Assembly (NCBI RefSeq): GCF_032854445.1
Contig: NC_088300.1
Span: 10,230,001-10,294,000 of the forward strand
Direction of reading: 5' to 3'
Length of the DNA: 64,000 nt
Origin: Liolophura sinensis
Taxonomy: Eukaryota > Mollusca > Polyplacophora > Chitonida > Chitonidae
The stretch's first letter is position 1. The number at the start of each line of letters is the position of its first letter. A program made the position numbers and the translations under genes. Under the pieces are notes generated by a model. That model was not told where the DNA came from and did not search any database. It worked only from the letters and a program-made list of their open reading frames with translations. Positions 56,097-64,000 of this stretch are shown here, piece after piece.

Positions 56097-56614
56097 TGCC
56101 CGTATTTATCAAGTGACTTAAGACTTAAATCATCAATTGCAAGTCCTTAAAAAGCTAGACTCAGAACAAGAAATTTTACAAGTCTTAAACAAGTTTTCAT
56201 ATTTTACAAGTCTTAAACTTTCTAGATCGAATCATTTTAAATGTACCAGTGTTTGAATGTTTGACAGTCTACCTACAAGTCGGACACGCGTGCTACAAAT
56301 GTTTTATTCACATTTGTAAGGCAACATTGTTAATTCAGTAATCAAACGGCAATCATCCATGATCCATCCTTATATTGGCCCCATATGGGAGTGGGGAGGA
56401 AGACAAGCTTTCGGCAGATTCAAGACAATCCTGCAGATATAATGCCTAATGCGGTACGGTGTTGAATGTTCCCCTGTAAACAATGCCACACTATCATCGA
56501 CTTTAAATATCAGAATGAATAGTTTGTAAAACAGAGCCGAGAAATCAGCATGATGAATGTTTTGGGTAAGGAAATAGCAAAGAGATATCTTAAGATGTTT
56601 GATAAATATGGCCC
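56097..56614. mobile_element. MITE-like element inserted in the minisatellite
   Basis: The left end TGCCCGTATTTATCAAG and right end TTGATAAATATGGCCC are inverted repeats (13 of 16 outer bases agree), and both have CTTAAGA/TCTTAAG a few bases further in. CTG directly precedes (56094-56096) and follows (56615-56617) the element, and joining the flanks restores a normal array unit (GATCCTGGGGCCTGC), so the insertion and a 3- to 4-bp duplication (CTG or CCTG) are well supported. An internal 87-codon minus-strand frame has no transposase features. A 3-bp duplication would suit PIF/Harbinger, but the family is not assigned. Confidence 0.8.
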
Positions 56615-57289
56615 CTGGGGCCTGCGCTTCCATATTAAGTCTGTGCTAAGCTGAAGTCATCTTGATGATCCCTGAGGCCTGCACAACCAGACTGTTAGTA
56701 CCAAGCTGACGTCATTGTTGTGATCCTCGAAGCTTGCTCGGCCAGACTAAGTTTTTGCTAAACTGGTGATCTTTGTGGTCCTGAGGCCTGCACGTCCAGA
56801 TTAAGTCCGTGTTAAGCAGATGTTATCTTTATGATCCTCAGGGGCCTGCATTTCCAGACTAAGTCTGTGCTAAGCTGAAGTTATCTTTATGATTCCAAAG
56901 GCCTGCACTTCCAGGCTAAAAGTCTTTACAAGCTGAAGTCATCTTTATGATTCCAGAGGCCTGCACAGCCACACTGTCTGTACCAAGCTGACGTCCTCCT
57001 TGTGATCCTCGAAGCCTGCTCCTCCAGACTAAGTTTGTATTAAACTGGTGATCTTTATGATCCTTCCAGGCTAATTCTGTGCAGAGCTGAAGTCATCTTT
57101 ATGATCCTAGGGTCTGCGCTTCCATATTAAGCCTGTGCTAAGGTGAAGTCCTCTTTATGATCCCGAGGCTTGTATTTCCAAACTAAGCCTGTGCTGAGCT
57201 AACGTTATCTTGATGATACCCGAGGCCTGCACTTATAGACTAAGTCTGTGCTAAGCTGGTCATTCCTATGGTCCTGAGCTTTGCCAAGC

Positions 57290-57472
57290 ACTGGGATCAC
57301 AAAGCGATCTTTGAATTAATTCAAAACTTCAATCATAAAATTTTATATGTTCCTTTCTGTTATTTTAGCTGAAAATTTTTGTACCATAAATTGCCCAGAA
57401 TTTATGTTGTTAAGCAAAATTTTGACCTGTAACATGAGAAACAAACAATTTTAATGTCATTTGAAATTTTAA
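57290..57472. other. AT-rich block interrupting the minisatellite
   Basis: Begins GCACTGGGATCACAAAGCGATC and is otherwise AT-rich, ending before TTAAGTCTGTGCAGAGCTG, where the array resumes. It looks like an insertion, possibly a fragment of a DNA transposon, but I see no matching inverted end. Confidence 0.5.
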
Positions 57473-57850
57473 CTTAAGTCTGTGCAGAGCTGAAGTCATC
57501 TTTATGATCCTGAGGCGTGCACTTCCAGACTAAGTTTGGGCTAAGCTGAAGTCATCTTTATGATCCTGAGGCCTGTGCTTCCAGACTAAGTCAGTGCTAA
57601 GCTGAAGTAATCATTGTGATCCTTGAGGTCTGCACTTTCAGATTATGTTTGTGCTAAACTGGTAATTTCACCTGCATTTCAAGATTAAATCTGCGCTGTG
57701 TGTTGTTTCTTTATGATCCTGGGGCCTGCACTTCTGGACTAAGTCTCTTAAACTGAAGTTATCTTTATGATTCTGGGACCTGCATTTTAAGACACTTAGA
57801 CTAAGCTGGTGCTTGGCTGAAGTCATCTTTGTAATCCATGACACTGAAGA

Positions 57851-59109
57851 CAGCCCTAACAACAAAGAACAAACCATTGACATCATTCTAACAAAATTTA
57901 TTCGATAAATTGTTAGAGCTATAATTGGCCATAGTATTTATATCTCCGCCTTCTGCAGGACACTGTGTAAGAACATCATGACAGATGACATCATAGATCA
58001 TTAGCCGGTCTTACAGTTAGCTGGGATGACAAACTGACAGAGCCGACAATGTGGAGAGTTGTTACAGGGTCAAGAAGCTGATACATGTAGAAAAAGCACC
58101 ACCAGTTTGGACAATGGCAGAGGTCCTCTTTGAACAGAGAACGAATAGCACAATCACCAAAGACAAGAAGTCACCAAAGCTGGGTTTATCCCTCTCCAAC
58201 AGTAGCTTTGTTTAAAAAAAAAAAACAACTTCAATCTTACACATGAGTAAATCAAAGAAAAAGTACTGAAAATAAAAAAAAAAAAAAGAAAATGAAAAAG
58301 TCAATCTGTAAAAATAATCCAAGACGAGAAGTAATATGTAAGTTTACATGAGAAGAGCTCACTTATACCTCCTTCAAGGTTAGAACACTTTCCAAACCCA
58401 TCATAAGCTGGGTATAAGTGTACATTGTACAAGGCTCTGTTTCCTCAATCTGTAACTCACTACAATATCTTCACTTAATAAAGTTCACTTATTTCACTTC
58501 ACAATAAATTCCATTAATCTGCAATTCAGTCCATACAAAAACCAAATTCAATACATCAGCTTGGTACATTTCTAGAATTTGTGTGCATGTAATAAATTTA
58601 CACATAGATACTACATCACCATGGCAACATTTACCTTCAAAACCATACATTCCCAAGACTATTTCACAATATAAACACCTAACTCTGGGCCCCGAGAGCT
58701 GGGAAATGAGCCCTAGTTTACAGCAAATCCACACTTCTGTTTACCAGACAGGCCTTTATCTCAAAAGTCTGTAAAGACTTTCATCCTTCTCCAAGTATGA
58801 CACAGCATTTAGTTCTGACTGAGAAAAGGATATCACTCTAGCGACTTGGTCAATCAAAACCTCATGATGTCTTGGCTGTACATGTGGCTTTTGATCAGTG
58901 GAGGCAAAACATATGTAAGACGACACCTATCGGATACAATGTAAATAGCCAGTTAGACACAATTGGTTTTGTTAGAAACTCTGTCTTGGAACATTACTAA
59001 TGTCAAGGGATAAAACCGAAAACTTGGTAGCCCAGCTAACTACTAATGGGGAAACACTGTAGGGGATCATGTAGGGCTTTTGAAGATAAGGCCTGACATA
59101 TAGAAATGG
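57851..59109. other. Non-coding AT-rich stretch
   Basis: Several A-runs (58213-58224, 58278-58290). No gene recognised; 58489-58774 frames overlap on both strands without support. Confidence 0.5.
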
Positions 59110-59525
59110 GGCTGTGTCAATCCCTGCATTGTAAGCTGCATTGTGATCACACACTGCTAAGACCTTATTAGTACAGAGAACAAGGATTTCCCCCTCAACT
59201 CTCCCTAGAAGGTAAGCTGTTTTGTGATCACCTACTGCTAACACCTCATTAGTACAGAGAACAGGGATTTCCCCACTCAACTCTCCCCAGAAGGTAAGCT
59301 GTTTTGTGATCATATACTGCTAACACCTCATTAGTACAGAGAACAGGGGTTTCCCCCCTCAACTCTCCCCAGAAGGTAAACTGCTTTGTGATCACCTACT
59401 GCTAACACCTCATCAGTACAGAGAACAGGGATTTCCCCCCTCAACTCTCCCTAGAAGGTAAGCTGCTTTGTGATCACCTACTGCCCAGACCTCATCAGTA
59501 CAGAGAACAGGGGTTTCCCCACTCA
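59110..59525. repeat. Tandem repeat, 81-82-bp unit, five copies
   Basis: Landmark ACAGAGAACAGGG occurs near 59173, 59254, 59336, 59418 and 59500; each unit also has TCAACTCTCCCCAGAAGGTA and GCTGCTTTGTGATCACCTAC. The right-most minus-strand frame begins with a non-repeat part (MNQFNWNEAWKDEGNVLQYL, from 59598) and runs into the repeat (VLCTDEVWAVGDHKAAYLLG), ending at 59413. The left units carry a separate open frame (58972-59313). Confidence 0.92.
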
Positions 59526-59818
59526 TCTGAACATCATGGAGGTACTGAAGCACATTGCCCTCGTCTTTCCAAGCTTCATTCCAGTTGAACTGGTTCATCT
59601 TTAAATTCCAGGTAGATTATCTACAGAGCTAAAATAATAAACCATATATGTATTACAAGTAGACAAAATATAGGTATTATGAAGAATAGTAGTCTGCATT
59701 GTAATGGACAAGGATATATACATGTATAGTGGGCAGTGTACCTGCATATGTAGGGCAGAAAATGTCAGGTCACTTTTTCTTACCTTCATTTACTTGAGCG
59801 TTTTTAACATACATAGAT

Positions 59819-59824
59819 ATATAG

Positions 59825-59856
<32 letters not shown>
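59819..59856. repeat. (AT)n microsatellite with T run
   Basis: About 14 AT dinucleotides followed by nine or ten T. Confidence 0.95.
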
Positions 59857-59860
<4 letters not shown>

Positions 59861-62095
59861 TCTTTTCTTTTTGTAATTTGTTTAGTTCACCCCTATAAAC
59901 ATAAAACCTATATCTTAAAATCAAATTTAGCGCGCTTGCTGTAGCCCACTATAAACAAGCATACTGAACTAGAATAACAACACTTTGAACAATATTACAT
60001 ATGCACGATGAAGATGTACCAGTTTCAAAGTCTCAAACTTATGACTGGTTCACTGACATGACTGACTGGATCAGGCAGGGAAGAAACCTGCACATCATTC
60101 CCAGTAATTTCTCAACGTCTGCACATCATTCTCAGCAACTTCTCAATGTCTACTGCACATAAATGGTACAATGGACTACAACATTCCTAACGAAAAATGC
60201 CAGTTCAGCCAGTAACCTATCCTAATTTGAGTAAAACATAAACCAATCAAAATTCACTATTACAACAATCTGGATATAACAATAGTTGAATGATAAAACA
60301 GAAATATTTCTTAACATACCTCCAAAAAGGCATGTGTCAAAGTAAATATGTCTATTTCAATGCCAAGCCTCACAGTATGAAATAAAAAGCCTTTCACACA
60401 TCAAATATGACAATAACAGGAAACAAATCCCATAAAACATGTCACTTACAAAATCCAAGGTTTAAACTAAATATAAATGATTTTGAACCAAGAGGTTATT
60501 AGTACCAGTAAATAGTTTAACAGGACTATAATTTCACTTATTATATCTCCTTATTACTAACGAGTCTTTCTTTCTAACAGTTAGCTGCGATAAGACATAC
60601 ATACCCATTTTTATAACTCCACAACCTTGGTTGAACAACATGGACAACAGAAACAATACAACAATCTTCAGAAAACTTGAACATAATATAGTAAACCACT
60701 TCACTCTCTTCAATACAAAACAAATTTACTTAAAGTTGGTTACCAGAGTCGGGTATTCATCTGAATGAGATTTGGAGAGCTGTGCACAAAAGACACTACT
60801 TCCTGTTTGTACATGAAGCAACTCTGCCAAGTACTAAAGCCAACATCCTGTACACTTACAGTACAAGCCAACAAGTAATGGTCATCTGTCATAAACAAAC
60901 TGTCCATTTCCCAAGCAAAGATGACCAGAAATGAATTGGGAGAAACTGCAGATAATAATTCATGTAGTCACTGCAATAGCAGTTCATTCCACACTACCTA
61001 CAAATTTGTTCTCTTTTTCAGTACATTTCTTCTCCATCTAAGGTAGCTCGCTGCATTTAACTCAAACCAATAAGGTTACTCTTAAAATTTGTCAAGTCAT
61101 AGCATTTATTGTCTGAACAAATAACATGGAATAAAAAAAACAGGGGTCACTCAAATACTTTATGTCTGATGAGCATTTAGAATGCCTTCATAGAGGTGAA
61201 ATTTGTGCTTTTACTCCTGTGTAGCATACACAACTATACTACATATCGCACTGATGTCTATATAGATTTTCCTTAACACTCCAAAATTTGTTAATTTATA
61301 AAAATCATTGCCAGAATAAAAAATATGTAATAAAAACAGGGTTCACCAACCCACCTTTTTTTATCTAAACTGAGTACAAAATGCCTATACTGGTGTGTAA
61401 TGGGATACATATTACGCCATTTTATTGATGCTGAACTTTCCACTGCAGAGTCAGTAGTGTGACATCACAGTGAGCAGAACATGTACATCACAAATGCAAT
61501 CAGGTAAATTCGCATGCATTAAAATCAGCACAAATTCAAAATTTCAACTTTCGCTGCATGTAGCTACATTAAGGTGCGTTGCAATCTTTGTCCTGAACAC
61601 AGAATGGGCAGAATAAATCTACCAGAAACAGTGCACAATTCTGTGGAAAAAAAAGGTATTCATGGTCTCTGAAATGTTTGTCACAGAACAGTTTTCACTG
61701 GTATATAGTCATCATTTTATGAACATCACTAAACTGTGTATAGACAGAAAAATATTTCCTTACGTACTTTGTTTGTACAGACAGAAAAGTATTTCATTAT
61801 ACAATAAGTCTGTATAAATAGAAAAGGCGTTTCATTATGTAAGTTAGTCTGTACAGGAAAAGGTCAAGGGTCATAGATGAACAAAGTAGAAAACCTGAGT
61901 TACTGGACAGATAATATAGAAGATGAACTGATGTACCCGAAAAATAATACCCTATTGATCAAACCTTTCTCTGTGTGAAAAAAAATAAAGCAGCACTTAG
62001 TAGCACTTTCTGCACATAGTTAAAGAACATTATGTTTAGATCTGCTTAATGATTCGATTTTTGGGGCTTGGATGAAGACAAATACAAAATGTAGA
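59857..62095. other. Non-coding AT-rich stretch
   Basis: No reading frame longer than 60 codons. Near 60090-60150 a phrase with GCACATCATTCYCAGYAAYTT occurs twice, 37 bases apart. Could be a 3' UTR of a minus-strand gene to the right, but nothing shows it. Confidence 0.5.
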
Positions 62096-62099
62096 TGAT

Positions 62100-62985
62100 G
62101 GACAGTAGGATAATCAGCCAGAAGTATCAGGTGAGGGAGTGGGTGAGCAGCCTATAAACACCGTTAAAGTACCCTGGTAACATGATGGACAGTAGGACAA
62201 TAAGCCAGAAATGTCAAATGGGAAAGGGGGGGGGGGGGGATAGGGCCTAGAAACAGTAGCCTAGAAACATGATAGATAGCAGGATATTCAGCCAGAAATA
62301 CTGGGTGAGAAGGGTGAAGACTGGGGGGTAACATGGCCTAGGAACATGATGGACAGCAGGATAATCAGCCAGAAATATCAGGTGAGAGGGGGTGAAGATT
62401 GGGGGGTACCATGGCCTAGGAACATGATGGACAGCAGGATAATCAGCCAGAAATATCAGGTGAGAGGGGAAGGGAGGGTGTGTGGACGTATCATACCCTA
62501 GCAACATGATAGATAGCAGGGTAACCACCCAGAAACATTCAGGTGAGAATGTGTGTTTGAGGGGGAGGGGTGTTACAGCAGCCTAAAAACATGTCAGTAC
62601 CATAGCCTACAGACATGATGGAGAGCTGGTTAAACAATCCAAAATAGTCAGGCGAAGAGAGGGGAGGGGGTGGCAGTACCATAGTGTAGAAACATGATGA
62701 ACAGCAGTATAATCAGTCAGAAAGAGTTGGACAGCAGGGTAACCGCCCAGAAACATTCAGGTGAGACGGTGTGTGAGGGAGGAGTGTTTCCAGCAGCCTA
62801 GAAACATGGGACAGCAGGGTAACCACCCAGAAACATTCAGGTGAGAGTGCGTGTGTGAGGGCAGGGGTGTTACAGCAGCCTAGAAACATAATGTACAGCA
62901 GAATAATCAGCCAGAAATCAGATGAGAGGGGCAGAGGTACAGTAGCCTAGAAACATGATGGACACTAGGGTAATCATCCAAAAAT
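62100..62985. repeat. Minisatellite, about 80-bp unit
   Basis: About eleven units carrying CCTAGAAACATGATGGACAG + CAGGATAATCAGCCAGAAAT + ATCAGGTGAGAGGGG and a G-rich, length-variable section. Two units near 62330-62480 are almost identical. Unit length varies from about 50 to 90 bases. A 93-codon minus-strand frame at 62247-62528 is a by-product. Confidence 0.92.
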
Positions 62986-64000
62986 AGTTATGTCCATGTA
63001 GATACATCTGGAAATAGGGTTTATATACATGTATTTATACTTTGCTGCAAATCTCCTCACTGGTACTATCACCAGCCATTTACTACTCAGCACAACTAGA
63101 TGTGGACTTGGGTTTTTACACTCAGCTACTAATAACTTCTGCAACTTGGTCAGAAACGCCTCTAATTCATGCCACTAAATGATGCCACATACCCAATCAG
63201 CTGTCACATAATCATAAGAAAATCAAGATGATAAGGGTGCGCTTTTCTAGCGTTCAAGGAATGACAATGACGTACATACATAAGTGATGTACAGTTTGTT
63301 TTGGGTGTGAATTATCTCCCTTGATTCACCTGGCGGGCATGTTTAATCACATCACTTGTCTCAACAGTTCTAGGATGTTTGTGTGCCTTTAGTTTAACAG
63401 TGCAAATAAACAGACATTCAGCATTGATAAAAAATATATTTGTCCTTCATGATTTGCGGCACAAAATAACATCTTAGTTTTATACAGCAATTATAGATTT
63501 TGACATATTCTGAAACCATTCTTTCAAGCTGAACTAAGACTAGTTAGTGGAACGTGACAGTGAAGAGGTAGAAGTAAGACTTAGAATTAGAGTACATGGC
63601 CAGGTTAAGAAAATGGTTCTGTCGAACACAATTTGACAAATACATGTACTTCAGGTCAAATGTAACATTCACATTGCTTTTTCTTTTACATCTATCATAA
63701 AATCTGGCATCTTCTGTGTCCTTAAAGGATTAGTGTCCAGATTGCTTATTTTATTCATAATTACCTAGGTATATATTATTAACTTGAGTGTAAAAAAAAA
63801 TATTGAAAAAAGTACAGTAATCTGAGTAATGTGACATTAAAATCACTAGGTAATGAGGCTGGGTTTATGCATTTTTTCCTGCCAACACTCAATTAGTATT
63901 CGCAGACAAAGCGGACAAAAGGAAAGAATAGTAAATATTAAATCTGATATACACGCGAAATGTAGACCTACACTTAAAACATTATAAAGCTACAGCCTAA
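62986..64000. other. Non-coding stretch to the right edge
   Basis: AT-rich; no gene, RNA or clear mobile element recognised. Confidence 0.5.

Larger units (their letters stand above)
55935..57850. repeat. Minisatellite, about 57-bp unit, twice interrupted
   Basis: Some 20-25 units of the type AAGTCTGTGCTAAGCTGAAG + TCATCTTTATGATCCTGAGG + CCTGCACTTCCAGACT, diverged by 10-25 per cent as judged by eye. It is interrupted by a MITE at 56097-56614 and by an AT-rich block at about 57290-57472. Units left of the MITE are the most diverged. Confidence 0.9.

Noticed and set aside
62247-62528. 93-codon minus-strand ORF
   Set aside because: Repeat-derived (80-bp array).

Overview
This window is animal nuclear DNA, most likely from a mollusc. 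Evidence: one long gene split by GT-AG introns, tRNA-derived SINEs of a type I associate from memory with bivalves and gastropods, a Ty3/gypsy element, a Tc1/mariner element and many minisatellites. There are no operons, bacterial ribosome-binding sites, rRNA or stand-alone tRNA genes. The species is not determinable by reading.

The only gene I can assign firmly is the serine palmitoyltransferase long-chain subunit (SPTLC2) on the + strand, 25743-40172. Twelve exons with matching phases give an unbroken 553-residue protein with an N-terminal membrane segment, the PLP-binding DEAH region and the catalytic-lysine motif TFTKSFG. It makes 3-ketosphinganine, the first step of sphingolipid synthesis in the ER.

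Region by region. 1-25 kb: mostly non-coding, with tandem arrays (1-285, 7.6-8.5 kb, 11.2-11.45 kb, 14.2-14.4 kb, a 109-bp duplication at 21.4 kb), SINE copies, one unassigned ORF at 11682-12020 and a weak exon candidate on the - strand at 12276-12422. 25.7-40.2 kb: SPTLC2, whose introns hold two arrays in intron 1, a degenerate repeat field in intron 5, a terminal-inverted-repeat element with a small broken reading frame and a 101-bp palindrome in intron 8, and an array in intron 11. 40.2-47.3 kb: a possible alternative last exon, a 62-bp duplication, a SINE, a LINE RNase H remnant and a dispersed repeat. 47.3-51.6 kb: a decayed but structurally complete Ty3/gypsy element with both LTRs and a 5-bp target duplication. 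51.6-55.3 kb: minisatellites, a near-complete SINE, an intact Tc1-like transposon (335-aa DD34E transposase) and a second near-complete SINE. 55.9-64 kb: three long minisatellites, one interrupted by a MITE, in AT-rich DNA.

The most interesting features are the small TIR element in intron 8, the 3' domain shared by two SINE families, the intact Tc1 copy, the MITE and LTR insertions that landed in minisatellite DNA, and the overall density of minisatellites. All positions were read by eye; array and SINE boundaries are approximate to a few bases or tens of bases.
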